DNA of 51,339 nt from JAZDOK01 sp043798715 (GTDB taxonomy: Bacteria; Vulcanimicrobiota; JAZDOK01): contig JAZDOK010000008.1 in NCBI GenBank assembly GCA_043798715.1, forward strand, positions 1 through 51,339. The letters run 5' to 3'. Under the pieces are notes generated by a model, which saw only the letters and a list, made by a program, of their open reading frames with translations, was not told the origin of the DNA and did not search any database. Below, piece after piece: positions 32,425 to 41,168 of this stretch; the first letter of the stretch is position 1, and every line of letters starts with the position of its first letter. The translations under genes were made by a program, and so were the position numbers.

Positions 32425-33366
32425 TTGCTGTCGTTTGTTTTTCCCGGCCAGGGGGCCCAGTTTGTCGGCATGGGGCGGGATCTGGCCCAGAGAGTTCCCG
32501 GGGCCATGGAAGTTTTTACCGTGGCCGACCAGGTTCTTGGATTTTCCTTAAGTGACCTCTGCTGGAACGGCCCGGAAGAGGCCCTGAAGCAGACTATCAA
32601 TACTCAGCCGGCGATCGTAGCCATGAGCCTGGCCTGTTGCCGGGCTCTTCAGCAGGAAGGGATTGAGCCGGATCTGGTGGCTGGCCACAGCGTCGGGGAG
32701 TATGCGGCCCTGGTGGCCGCGGGCGTCCTGGACGTAGCCTCCGGGATTCGCCTGGTCAGGCGGCGCGGGGAGTTCATGCAGGAGGCGGGAACTGTGCATC
32801 CCAGCACGATGGCCGCCATCGTGGGCCTTTCTTCAGGCAAAGTGGAGGAGATCTGCCGGGAGGCGTCTTCCGCCGGCGTGGTGGTTCTTGCCAATTTGAA
32901 TTCCCCGGATCAAATGGTCATTTCCGGAGATTTGACGGCAGTGGAAGCGGCCCGGAATCTGGCGCTAAAGGCCGGGGCCAAGAGGGCCATCCCTCTGGCC
33001 GTAAGCGCGGCTTTTCACTCCCCGCTCATGGAGGAGGCTGCCGCGAAGCTGGCGGAGGAGCTGGACAAAACTGAATTCAGGGATGCCCGCATTCCCATCG
33101 TAGCCAATATCAGCGCCCGCCCCATACAGAAGGCGGAAGAGATTCGCGAGGCCCTCAAGGGGCAGATCACGGCCCGGGTCCTCTGGGAGGAGAGCGTGCG
33201 GACCATGCGGCGCTCGGGCGTAACGGCGGTCGTGGAGGCTGGACCCGGTAAGGTTCTGAGCGGCCTCATCAAGAGGATAGAACCCGAAATGAAGCTTTTC
33301 AACGTCCAGGACATCTTAGGTGTGGAAAAAGCCAAAGAAGGATTGTTCTCTCCGTTGGAGAATTGA
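32425..33366 (+). CDS. fabD: malonyl-CoA:ACP transacylase (FabD)
   Basis: The 313-residue product begins MLSFVFPGQGAQFVGMG and has the active-site GHSVGEYAAL (Ser89) and the His in SAAFHSPLM. It moves malonyl from CoA to ACP. I use the TTG at 32425 with GAGGAGG nine bases upstream; the open frame reaches to 32278 inside fabH but homology starts here. Length is normal for FabD. Confidence 0.95.
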   Translation: MLSFVFPGQGAQFVGMGRDLAQRVPGAMEVFTVADQVLGFSLSDLCWNGPEEALKQTINTQPAIVAMSLACCRALQQEGIEPDLVAGHSVGEYAALVAAGVLDVASGIRLVRRRGEFMQEAGTVHPSTMAAIVGLSSGKVEEICREASSAGVVVLANLNSPDQMVISGDLTAVEAARNLALKAGAKRAIPLAVSAAFHSPLMEEAAAKLAEELDKTEFRDARIPIVANISARPIQKAEEIREALKGQITARVLWEESVRTMRRSGVTAVVEAGPGKVLSGLIKRIEPEMKLFNVQDILGVEKAKEGLFSPLEN

Positions 33367-33387
33367 CTTTTTTCACGGGAGTCAGAA

Positions 33388-34134
33388 ATGATTGAATTGA
33401 AAGATAAAGTTGCATTGGTGACGGGCGCCGCAAGAGGGATCGGCAGGGCCATCGCTTTGGAGCTGGCCCGGAGCGGAGCGTCTGTCGCCGTCGTGGATAT
33501 TGACGAGCAGGCCGCCGCCGCCGTCTCCGGGGAACTGGCCTCCCTGGGGGTCCGCGCGAATGCTTATCGGTGCGATGTCTCCGATCTGGCCGCGGTCGAG
33601 AAGATGGTAGAGGAGGTCCTGCGGGATTTCGGCAGGATTGACATATTGGTTAACAACGCCGGCATTACCAGGGACACACTTCTCCTTCGGATGAAGGAAG
33701 AGGAGTGGGATCTCGTGCTCCGGGTGAACCTCAAATCAGCCTTCAACTGCACGAAGGCGGTCTCCAGGCACATGCTGAAACAGAGGAGCGGACGGATTGT
33801 CAATATTTCATCGGTGGTCGGGCTCATGGGGAATGCCGGCCAAGCCAATTACGCCGCCTCCAAGGCGGGCCTGATAGGATTCACAAAATCGGTCGCAAAG
33901 GAACTTGCCTCACGGGGAATCACGGTCAACGCCGTAGCGCCCGGTTTCATCAAGACGGAAATGACGGACTCCCTTTCAGATGAGGCGAAGACGCGCCTTG
34001 CGAATCAGATTCCGCTTGGAAGTCTTGGTATGCCGGAAGATGTGGCCGCGGTGGTCACTTTCCTGGCTTCAGAGAAAGCCCGGTACCTCACCGGACAGGT
34101 GGTTCATGTTGATGGTGGAATGGTCATGTCATAG
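33388..34134 (+). CDS. fabG: 3-oxoacyl-[ACP] reductase (FabG)
   Basis: The 248-residue short-chain dehydrogenase has the NADP(H) motif TGAARGIG (12-19), NNAG at 89-92, and the catalytic Asn114, Ser142, Tyr155 and Lys159 (ANYAASKAG). It ends LTGQVVHVDGGMVMS, typical of FabG. It reduces 3-oxoacyl-ACP in fatty acid elongation. Its position between fabD and acpP fixes the assignment. Confidence 0.96.
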   Translation: MIELKDKVALVTGAARGIGRAIALELARSGASVAVVDIDEQAAAAVSGELASLGVRANAYRCDVSDLAAVEKMVEEVLRDFGRIDILVNNAGITRDTLLLRMKEEEWDLVLRVNLKSAFNCTKAVSRHMLKQRSGRIVNISSVVGLMGNAGQANYAASKAGLIGFTKSVAKELASRGITVNAVAPGFIKTEMTDSLSDEAKTRLANQIPLGSLGMPEDVAAVVTFLASEKARYLTGQVVHVDGGMVMS

Positions 34135-34159
34135 AAAATTTTTGAGAGGAGGTGAGTGA

Positions 34160-34402
34160 ATGTCGAGTGTTTTTGAGAGAGTGAAAAAAATCGTCGTCGA
34201 TCAGCTCGGAGTTGATGAAGACCAGGTGACTTCGGAGGCGTCTTTTACGGACGACCTCGGGGCTGATTCTCTGGATACTGTGGAACTGGTGATGGCTCTT
34301 GAGCAGGAGTTCAACCTGGAAATCCCCGATGAAGATGCGGAAAAGATTTCCAATGTGAGCCAGGCGGTTCAATACATCCAGGAGCATCTGGAACAGCAGT
34401 AA
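34160..34402 (+). CDS. acpP: acyl carrier protein
   Basis: The 80-residue acidic product has the phosphopantetheine site GADSLDTVELVMALEQEF (Ser37). It carries the growing acyl chain. GAGAGGAGGTGAG precedes the ATG at 34160. It is the last gene of the fab operon; fabF, which often follows, is absent, and an intrinsic terminator lies 30 bases downstream. Confidence 0.97.
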   Translation: MSSVFERVKKIVVDQLGVDEDQVTSEASFTDDLGADSLDTVELVMALEQEFNLEIPDEDAEKISNVSQAVQYIQEHLEQQ

Positions 34403-34431
34403 ACCAAGCCTTCCGACAGTCTTAACCAAAT

Positions 34432-34464
34432 GAAGTCCTGTCTGTGTACAGGGCTTCTTTGTTT
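34432..34464 (+). terminator. intrinsic terminator after acpP
   Basis: A 10-bp stem, GAAGTCCTGT (34432-34441) with ACAGGGCTTC (34448-34457, one G-U pair), a 6-base loop and then TTTGTTT. It closes the yceD to acpP operon. Confidence 0.88.
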
Positions 34465-34512
34465 GGGTAACGGCTTTAAAGGTATTTTCAGTGCGATTCC
34501 GAAAAATAATCC

Positions 34513-34542
34513 CTGACATATTGGCTTTATAGTTTCTATAAG
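34513..34542 (+). promoter_or_regulatory. promoter candidate for the exporter operon
   Basis: CTGACA (34513-34518), an 18-base spacer and TATAAG (34537-34542), just before the GGAGG and ATG at 34560. If correct, the leader is very short. Moderate match only. Confidence 0.4.
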
Positions 34543-34559
34543 ATTCGGAGGCATGAGAG

Positions 34560-35912
34560 ATGAATGTTCGGACGGGCCTGTGCGCCGTACTCGCTCTTTT
34601 TATCCTGGCCGGATCCGCTCTGGGGGACCCTTCTGCAAATCCAATGGGCCTCAGGGATTGCCTTTCGATGTGCCTTGAAAAAAATCCCAACCTGAAACGC
34701 CTGGAAGCCCGCGCCCGGCAGGCTGAGGCGCGCGTCGGCGAAGTCCTTGCCGGGAAAGATTTTAAGCTGGGTCTGTCCGGGAACTACCTTCAGACCTCGC
34801 CGGAGATTTCCATCAATTTACCCATGCCCTCCTCGGTCTCTCCTGCAAACGGAGTGATCATCCCCGCCTCCGCCTATGCGGCTAATCTGACCCTTTCAAA
34901 ACTCCTCAGCAGTTTCGGGCAATTGGAGAACAGCGGCCTCCTGGCCTCCGCCCAGGCCGATCAGGAGCGGCTTAACTTCTTTATCGCCCGGCGCGATTTT
35001 GTCCAGGCGACAATCGCCGGGTATATTCAGATTCTTCGCACCCGGGCGTTGGAACGCCTCGCGAAGGATACAGTGAAATCATGGGAAGAGCACCTGCGCC
35101 AGTCGCAGGCGCTTCTCTCCAACGGCGTCGTGGCTCGCTACGACGTTCTCCGGGCCGAGGTGGAGGTTTCAAAGTCCCGCGATTCGGTAACGACGGCCGA
35201 TAAGGCCGTGGATCTGTCAGTCGTGTCTCTTAAAAATCTTTTAGGGATGAAAGGGGAGGATAGTTTTGAGATTCTCGGGGACGACGCGGAAACGATTTTG
35301 TCCCCTGAATCCCTGAAGAAGATTCCCCTCGATGAGGCCCGCCGGGCCGCCCTGGCGAAGCGGAGCGAGATGACTCTGGCCGACTGCCTGATGCGCCAGG
35401 GGGAGGCGGTCCTCCGGATCGCCCGCGGCGTAACCAATCCCAACCTTAATTTTACCACCACGTACACGTCCAAGACCGCCACCTTCATGAGCCGCGACTG
35501 GCAGTGGCAAACCGGGGTCGCCCTCAATTTACCGCTTTTTACCGGCGGGGATCGTCCTTCAAAGATCCGTCAGGCGGAAGAAATAATCCGGCAGGCGGCT
35601 TTCGCAAAAGAAGACACGGCCTTGAGGATTGGTCTTGAGGTGGAGAGCGCCTGGCTTTCTTTCAATGAGGCTGTCCAGCGGCGGGAGACGGCCTTGAGCC
35701 AGCTCGCGCAGGCTAAAGAGGGGCTGCGCCTGGCGGAGCTCCGCTACCGGGAGCATCTATCTTCCTCCGTGGAGATGGTGGACGCTCAGACCGCCTGCAC
35801 CTCCGCCCAGGTGAACCTTGAGAACAGCCGCTACAACGAGTTGGAAGCGGCTTTGAACCTGAAGAAAGCTCTTGGGTATTTCGAAAACGGGGAGGTTCCT
35901 GACGCAAAATGA
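34560..35912 (+). CDS. TolC-family outer-membrane efflux channel
   Basis: The 450-residue product has a signal peptide (cleavage near residue 22, AGSALG-DP). Two OEP repeats of long amphipathic helices follow (LEKNPNLKRLEARARQAEAR, GLRLAELRYREHLSSSVEMV). TolC-type proteins form a trimeric outer-membrane and periplasmic tunnel. The ATG at 34560 follows GGAGG. The stop overlaps the next gene by ATGA, and the adaptor and ABC genes downstream complete a tripartite exporter. Confidence 0.92.
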   Translation: MNVRTGLCAVLALFILAGSALGDPSANPMGLRDCLSMCLEKNPNLKRLEARARQAEARVGEVLAGKDFKLGLSGNYLQTSPEISINLPMPSSVSPANGVIIPASAYAANLTLSKLLSSFGQLENSGLLASAQADQERLNFFIARRDFVQATIAGYIQILRTRALERLAKDTVKSWEEHLRQSQALLSNGVVARYDVLRAEVEVSKSRDSVTTADKAVDLSVVSLKNLLGMKGEDSFEILGDDAETILSPESLKKIPLDEARRAALAKRSEMTLADCLMRQGEAVLRIARGVTNPNLNFTTTYTSKTATFMSRDWQWQTGVALNLPLFTGGDRPSKIRQAEEIIRQAAFAKEDTALRIGLEVESAWLSFNEAVQRRETALSQLAQAKEGLRLAELRYREHLSSSVEMVDAQTACTSAQVNLENSRYNELEAALNLKKALGYFENGEVPDAK

Positions 35913-37087
35913 AAAAAATAATCCGTCTCTTAATCATTCTGATCCTGATTGGCCTGGCTTTTTACCTGGTTCTGCCCCGTTTTCTCCCAAAGAAGGATAA
36001 AAACTTAATAGAAGTTTCCGGCACCATCGAGACGACGGAGGTGGACGCCAGCTTCCAGATTCCGGGGAAGATTAAGTCACTTAAAGTGGACGAGGGAGAT
36101 CGGGTCACGCGAGGACAGATTCTTGCAGTTATGGATACGGCCGATCTTCTTCATCAGCGCGACATAGCCATGGCGGCGCTGGATGCCGCAAAATCTCAGG
36201 TTCCTTCGCTGGAATCCCGCATTGTCCAGAGCCGGGAAATGACCTCCGGGAGGACCACCCAGGCCCGGGCCGCTCTCGGAGAATCCCAATACCGCTACGT
36301 CGTCGTAAAGAACGGCCTCCGCCGACAGGAGAGGGAGCAGGCGCAGAAGGACCTGGACGCCGCCCGCACCAGCATGAATTTTCTCAAGGCCGAGTATGAG
36401 CGGGCTGAGCGGCTCAGCCGGGAAGGGGCGATGCCGGGCCAGCAGAAGGATTCAGCCAAGACCAGCTATGATGTCGCCGTCTCCCGCTTTCATCAGGCCG
36501 AGGAGCGCCTGAGCCTGGCCCTGGAAGGCTCCCGCATCGAGGACGTCCGGGCGGCAGGGGAGAGGGTGAAACAGGCTGAGGCGGGTGTCGCCATCGCAAA
36601 TACCTCGGTCCTGGACACCGAGACGCTTCTAAGGCAGAAGAAGACCCTGGAGGCGCAGATTCGCCAGGCGAAGGCCGCGCTTTCGGCGGTTGAGACTCAA
36701 CTGTCCCACAGTCGCCTCTATGCCCCGATTACGGGGGTGGTCCTGGTCAAGGCCCGTGAAGCCGGGGAAGTCGTATCTCCCGGCACTCCGATTTTCACCC
36801 TCGGCATAGTGGACCGGCTGTGGCTCAAGGCCTATATCTCGGAGACCGACCTGGGCCGGGTGAAACTGGGACAGAAGGTGGAAATCTCAAACGACTCCTA
36901 CCCCGGAAAAATGTATGAAGGAAAGGTTAACTTCATCGCCTCGGAGGCCGAGTTTACTCCAAAGAACCTGCAGACAAAGGAAGACCGGGTCAAGCTCGTC
37001 TATAAAATAAAAGTCGTCCTCGACAACCCGAAGGGGGAACTGAAACCCGGCATGATCGCCGACGGAATAATTCGTTTAGCAAAGTGA
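35909..37087 (+). CDS. HlyD-family membrane fusion (adaptor) protein
   Basis: The 392-residue product has an N-terminal membrane helix (about 5-24), a lipoyl half (GKIKSLKVDEGDRVTRGQIL), a long coiled coil (about 90-250), the second lipoyl half with APITGVVLVKAREAGEVVSP and a beta-barrel domain. Such adaptors connect the ABC permease to TolC. Overlaps both neighbours (ATGA upstream, GTGA downstream), so the operon is tightly coupled. It resembles YbhG of the YbhGFSR exporter. Confidence 0.92.
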   Translation: MKKIIRLLIILILIGLAFYLVLPRFLPKKDKNLIEVSGTIETTEVDASFQIPGKIKSLKVDEGDRVTRGQILAVMDTADLLHQRDIAMAALDAAKSQVPSLESRIVQSREMTSGRTTQARAALGESQYRYVVVKNGLRRQEREQAQKDLDAARTSMNFLKAEYERAERLSREGAMPGQQKDSAKTSYDVAVSRFHQAEERLSLALEGSRIEDVRAAGERVKQAEAGVAIANTSVLDTETLLRQKKTLEAQIRQAKAALSAVETQLSHSRLYAPITGVVLVKAREAGEVVSPGTPIFTLGIVDRLWLKAYISETDLGRVKLGQKVEISNDSYPGKMYEGKVNFIASEAEFTPKNLQTKEDRVKLVYKIKVVLDNPKGELKPGMIADGIIRLAK

Positions 37088-37857
37088 GCCGGATGAATCC
37101 GATTGTGATAAAAAATCTGGTGAAAAAATTCGGGCCTGTTACGGCTATTTCCGATCTTTCTCTCGAGATTGAGGCGCACGAGATTTTCGCCCTTCTCGGG
37201 CCGGACGGATCCGGGAAGACCACGACTTCGCGGATCCTGGCGGCGGTCATGGATCCGACCGGGGGAGAGGCGAAAGTGGCCTCTTTCGACGTCCGCCGCG
37301 AGAGCGAGAAAATAAAAGAGAAGATCGGCTACATGCCGCAGGCCTTCGGACTCTACCCCGATCTCTCCATCGAGGAGAACATTGACTTTTATGCCGACAT
37401 CTACGGCATCTCACGCAGGGATCGCCTCCCCAGGATGAACCGCCTGCTGGATTTTACGGGTCTGGCGCCTTTCGTCAAAAGGCTGGCCGGGCGACTCTCC
37501 GGCGGCATGAAGCAGAAGCTGGCCCTGACCTGCGCCCTCATTCACACTCCGGAAATTCTCATCCTGGACGAGCCTACCTTGGGCGTTGATCCGGTCTCCA
37601 GGAGGGAATTCTGGAAGCTCCTCTACGAGCTTCTCAAGGACGGGGCCACCATCCTGGTCACCACCTCCTACATGGACGAGGCCCAGCGGTGCAACCGGGC
37701 GGGACTTCTTCACCGCGGCCGCCTCATTGCCTGCGACAAGCCGGATTCCATCCGGTCTCAGGTGAGAGACCTGACGAATAATACTGTTACCCCATCCCTG
37801 GAAGACGCCTTCATTTTTCTGATCAAGCGTTCGGAGGATTCCGATGGCCGAGTATAA
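37084..37857 (+). CDS. ABC transporter ATPase (YbhF N-half-like)
   Basis: The 257-residue product has Walker A GPDGSGKT (39-46), signature LSGGMKQKLAL (about 137) and Walker B ILILDEPTLGVDP. The Asp in GPDGSGKT, in place of the common Asn, is also seen in E. coli YbhF. GTG start overlaps the adaptor stop. YbhF is one polypeptide with two ATPase halves; here the halves are two overlapping genes (14-base overlap with the next). Confidence 0.92.
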   Translation: MSRMNPIVIKNLVKKFGPVTAISDLSLEIEAHEIFALLGPDGSGKTTTSRILAAVMDPTGGEAKVASFDVRRESEKIKEKIGYMPQAFGLYPDLSIEENIDFYADIYGISRRDRLPRMNRLLDFTGLAPFVKRLAGRLSGGMKQKLALTCALIHTPEILILDEPTLGVDPVSRREFWKLLYELLKDGATILVTTSYMDEAQRCNRAGLLHRGRLIACDKPDSIRSQVRDLTNNTVTPSLEDAFIFLIKRSEDSDGRV

Positions 37858-38788
37858 CAAGAACGACGCGGTCGTCGAAGTGCGCGATCTTACCCGTACT
37901 TTCGGGAATTTCGTCGCGGTGGACCATGTCAGTTTCTCCGTTAAATCCGGGGGGATTTTCGGTTTTCTGGGGCCGAACGGCGCCGGTAAATCCACCACCA
38001 TAAGGATGCTCTGCGGGATTCTCCTCCCCACCTCCGGCAGCGGCAGGGTCGCCGGTTTTGACATTCTCAGCGAACCGGAGGCGGTTAAAAAGCACATCGG
38101 GTACATGTCCCAGAAATTTTCCCTATACCCGGATCTCACCGCCGGGGAGAACATGGATTTTTATGCCGGGATCTATGGAGTTAAGCAGGGGGAGCGTAAA
38201 GAGCGGATAGCCCGGGCGGTGGATCTCGTAGGGCTCGGCGGGCGCTTAAACGATCTCGCCTCCATTCTGACCGGCGGCTGGCGTCAGCGCCTGGCCCTGG
38301 CCTGCGCCCTTCTCCATCGTCCCCCCGTCATTTTTCTGGACGAGCCGACCGCCGGGGTGGATCCCATTTCCCGCCGGGATTTCTGGCGGATAATACAGGG
38401 TCTTTCGCGGGAAGGAACGACGGTCTTCGTGACCACCCACTACATGGACGAGGCCGAGTACTGCCATACCCTGGTGCTCATATCCGGCGGAAAAATCATG
38501 GCCATGGGAACGCCGGACGAACTTAAGTCTTCCTTTTCCTGGCCCATAATGAGTCTTTCGACCCCCCGAATGCTGGAGACGATGAAGGCTCTTGAAACGG
38601 TGCCGGCCGTGGGGGACGTTTCCATCTGGGGCGACAGTCTCCATGTGGTTTTTTCGGATCCCCAAAACGCCGAACGGCAGGTAAGAGAGGTCCTCCGGGT
38701 AGCGGGCATCGAGGTTTTAAAGCTTGAGCGCGTCGAGCCGTCCCTGGAGGATGTCTTCGTAACACTGGTGACGGGGGGGAAGAAGTGA
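37844..38788 (+). CDS. ABC transporter ATPase (YbhF C-half-like)
   Basis: The 314-residue product has Walker A GPNGAGKST (about 44-52), Walker B VIFLDEPTAGVDP and a C-terminal extension of about 70 residues (to EDVFVTLV). The usual LSGGQ signature is LTGGWRQRLAL, a departure in the motif. ATG at 37844 overlaps the previous gene by 14 bases. The two ATPases probably pair with the two permeases that follow. GTGA overlap with the first permease. Confidence 0.9.
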   Translation: MAEYNKNDAVVEVRDLTRTFGNFVAVDHVSFSVKSGGIFGFLGPNGAGKSTTIRMLCGILLPTSGSGRVAGFDILSEPEAVKKHIGYMSQKFSLYPDLTAGENMDFYAGIYGVKQGERKERIARAVDLVGLGGRLNDLASILTGGWRQRLALACALLHRPPVIFLDEPTAGVDPISRRDFWRIIQGLSREGTTVFVTTHYMDEAEYCHTLVLISGGKIMAMGTPDELKSSFSWPIMSLSTPRMLETMKALETVPAVGDVSIWGDSLHVVFSDPQNAERQVREVLRVAGIEVLKLERVEPSLEDVFVTLVTGGKK

Positions 38789-39918
38789 GCTTCCGGCGAC
38801 TCATGGCCATTGCCCGGAAAGAGACGCTCCATATTCTCCGGGATCCCCGGAGCCTGATGGCGGCGATCGGAATTCCGGTCGTCATGATGCTCCTCTACTG
38901 CTATTCGCTGAGCCTGGATGTAAACAACATCCCCACCGCGGTCCTAAATCCAGACCAGACGCGGGTTTCAAAGGATTTCCTGGACAGCCTGGAGAGTTCC
39001 GGTTACTTCAACCTTAGAGAAGAGGTGCGCAGCAACCGGGAGATGGACGAGGCCCTCGATTCGGGACGCTGCGCGCTCGGGCTGGTTCTCCCGCGTAATT
39101 TCGGCGCCGATATAACGGCCGGGAAGGAGACTCCGCTTCAGGTTCTCCTGGACGGCACGGACCCCAACCGCGCCTCGATTTCCCTCGGCTATATCAGCGC
39201 CTTTACCCAGAGCTGGTCTTTGGTTTCCATCGCCGACCGGATGAAGGCAAAAGGCCAGTCGGATTTTAAGATACCTCTTGATCCCAGGATCCGGGTATGG
39301 TTTAACCCGGAGCTCAAATCCCGAAACTTCATCATTCCAGGCCTCATCGCGATGATCATGGCCATCCTGGCCTCCCTTCTCACCTCTCTCACCATCGCCC
39401 GGGAGTGGGAGAACGGCACTATGGAGCTTCTCATTTCCACGCCCGCCAGGGCGGACGAAATAATTCTGGGCAAGCTCATTCCCTATTTTGTGCTCGGATT
39501 TTTCGATACCTCGCTCATCGCTTTCCTCGGAAGGGCTCTATTCGGAGTGGCCGTAAAAGGCAACGTCTTTCTCCTCGGCCTTTTCATCGCCGTCTTTCTG
39601 GTGGGGGTCCTCATGTTGGGGATGATGGTCTCGGCCATTCTCCGCTCCCAGCTTCTCGCCAACCAGATCGCGTTTCTGGCCACTTTCCTGCCGACTCTGC
39701 TGCTATCCGGCTTCATCTTCTACATTCCCTCGATGCCGAAGGTCATTCAGTATCTCAGTTACATCATTCCGTCCAGGTATTTCATCTCGGCCCTCCGGGG
39801 CATCTACCTCAAGGCGGTGGGCCTGGAGGCCATCTGGGAGCAGATGGTGTTCCTGATAATCTTCGATATTATAGTAATCGTCGTTACTATCAGAAAATTC
39901 AAAAAAAAGATGGAGTAA
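38785..39918 (+). CDS. ABC-2 type permease (YbhS-like)
   Basis: The 377-residue product has one N-terminal membrane helix, a large extracytoplasmic domain (about 45-175), and a cluster of five hydrophobic helices (about 185-370). TIAREWENGTMELLISTPAR in the first loop is typical of ABC-2 permeases of the DrrB/YbhS type. GTG start overlaps the ATPase stop. It likely forms the inner-membrane pore with the next gene product. Confidence 0.9.
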   Translation: MSFRRLMAIARKETLHILRDPRSLMAAIGIPVVMMLLYCYSLSLDVNNIPTAVLNPDQTRVSKDFLDSLESSGYFNLREEVRSNREMDEALDSGRCALGLVLPRNFGADITAGKETPLQVLLDGTDPNRASISLGYISAFTQSWSLVSIADRMKAKGQSDFKIPLDPRIRVWFNPELKSRNFIIPGLIAMIMAILASLLTSLTIAREWENGTMELLISTPARADEIILGKLIPYFVLGFFDTSLIAFLGRALFGVAVKGNVFLLGLFIAVFLVGVLMLGMMVSAILRSQLLANQIAFLATFLPTLLLSGFIFYIPSMPKVIQYLSYIIPSRYFISALRGIYLKAVGLEAIWEQMVFLIIFDIIVIVVTIRKFKKKME

Positions 39919-39925
39919 GGAACTC

Positions 39926-41041
39926 ATGCTCGACAGGATCCGGCAGATTATCAAAAAAGAATTCATCCAGATCATCCGGGATCCGCGGGTCCGGATGGTC
40001 ATTATCGGCGCTCCGATTCTTCAACTTCTCATATTCGGTTATGCCGCCGTGCTGGACGTTAAAGAGATTCCCACCGCCGTCTTCGATATGGATCGCACAC
40101 CAGAGAGCCGCGAGCTCATCGCCCGTTTTAACAGCTCAAATTATTTCTTCGTCAGGCGGGAAGTTCACAGCTATCGGGAGATATCGTATCTTTTGGATCG
40201 GGAAAAAATCAGCGCCGCGCTCGTCCTTCCCCTTCATTTCGCCCGGGATCTTAAAAAGGGCTGGACGGCTCTGGTGCAGGTGATCCTCGACGGCAGCAAT
40301 TCCAACATTGCCTCCGTCGCTCTCAGCTATTCCGGAAACATTCTAAAGGCCTACACCCTGGAACTTCTCCAGGGGAAATCCGGAGGCGCCTCCCCCGGCA
40401 TGATCCGCCTGGAACCCAGGATTTTTTACAATCCGTCGCTGGAAAACCGCTTTTTCTATATTCCCGGCATCATCGGCCTGATCGGCCTCATCGTCGGAAT
40501 CATCTTCACCGCCATGTCCATCGTGCGGGAGAAGGAACAGGGAACGCTGGAGCAGATCATCGTCACTCCCATCCGTCCCATCGAACTGATGATCGGCAAG
40601 GTCGTGCCCTATGCGGTTTTGATTTTCGCCGCCGTGGGAATCCAGATCCTGGTGGCCGTATTCTGGTTCAAGGTTCCCCTTATCGGTAATGTCTTTCTGC
40701 TCTTTCTGCTGGTGGGGCTTTTTCTTTTGGCCTCGATGGGGACGGGAATCTATATTTCCACGATCTCCCAGACCCAGCAGCAGGCCCTTCTTTCCGGTTT
40801 CTTTTTCGTGATGCCCGCCATGCTGCTCTCCGGGTTTTTATTCCCGATAGAAAACATGCCGCTTCCCGTCCAGTATCTTACCTATCTCAACCCGATCCGC
40901 TACTTCATGTCCTCTGCGCGGGGGATTTTCCTGAAAGGAGTGGGGCTTTCGGTTCTCTGGCCGGATTTCCTGGCCCTCGCCGTGATAGGGGTCGTGATCT
41001 TCACCGTCAGCGCCCTCAGCTTCCGTAAGAACATGGGGTAA
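39926..41041 (+). CDS. ABC-2 type permease (YbhR-like)
   Basis: The 371-residue product has the same layout as its neighbour: N-terminal helix (about 25-40), extracytoplasmic domain and five C-terminal helices. SIVREKEQGTLEQIIVTPIR and LSGFLFPIENMP mark the ABC-2 family. A paralogue of the previous gene, starting 7 bases after it. It is the last gene of the exporter operon. Substrates of YbhFSR-type pumps include drugs and sodium in E. coli; the substrate here is unknown. Confidence 0.9.
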   Translation: MLDRIRQIIKKEFIQIIRDPRVRMVIIGAPILQLLIFGYAAVLDVKEIPTAVFDMDRTPESRELIARFNSSNYFFVRREVHSYREISYLLDREKISAALVLPLHFARDLKKGWTALVQVILDGSNSNIASVALSYSGNILKAYTLELLQGKSGGASPGMIRLEPRIFYNPSLENRFFYIPGIIGLIGLIVGIIFTAMSIVREKEQGTLEQIIVTPIRPIELMIGKVVPYAVLIFAAVGIQILVAVFWFKVPLIGNVFLLFLLVGLFLLASMGTGIYISTISQTQQQALLSGFFFVMPAMLLSGFLFPIENMPLPVQYLTYLNPIRYFMSSARGIFLKGVGLSVLWPDFLALAVIGVVIFTVSALSFRKNMG

Positions 41042-41115
41042 CGCATCATCCCTTTTTGATTGGTTTATCATCCCCAAAGGCCGTAATCAAGACCCGTAAA
41101 ACGATGGTTTTTTAT

Positions 41116-41145
41116 TTGACTTCGGCTCTATTCCTGTGTTATGAT
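41116..41145 (+). promoter_or_regulatory. promoter of the type II secretion operon
   Basis: TTGACT (41116-41121), an 18-base spacer and TATGAT (41140-41145), 23 bases before the first ATG of the operon. A good sigma-70-type match. Confidence 0.65.
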
Positions 41146-41168
41146 TGCCGCGAAGGAATTTATAAAAC

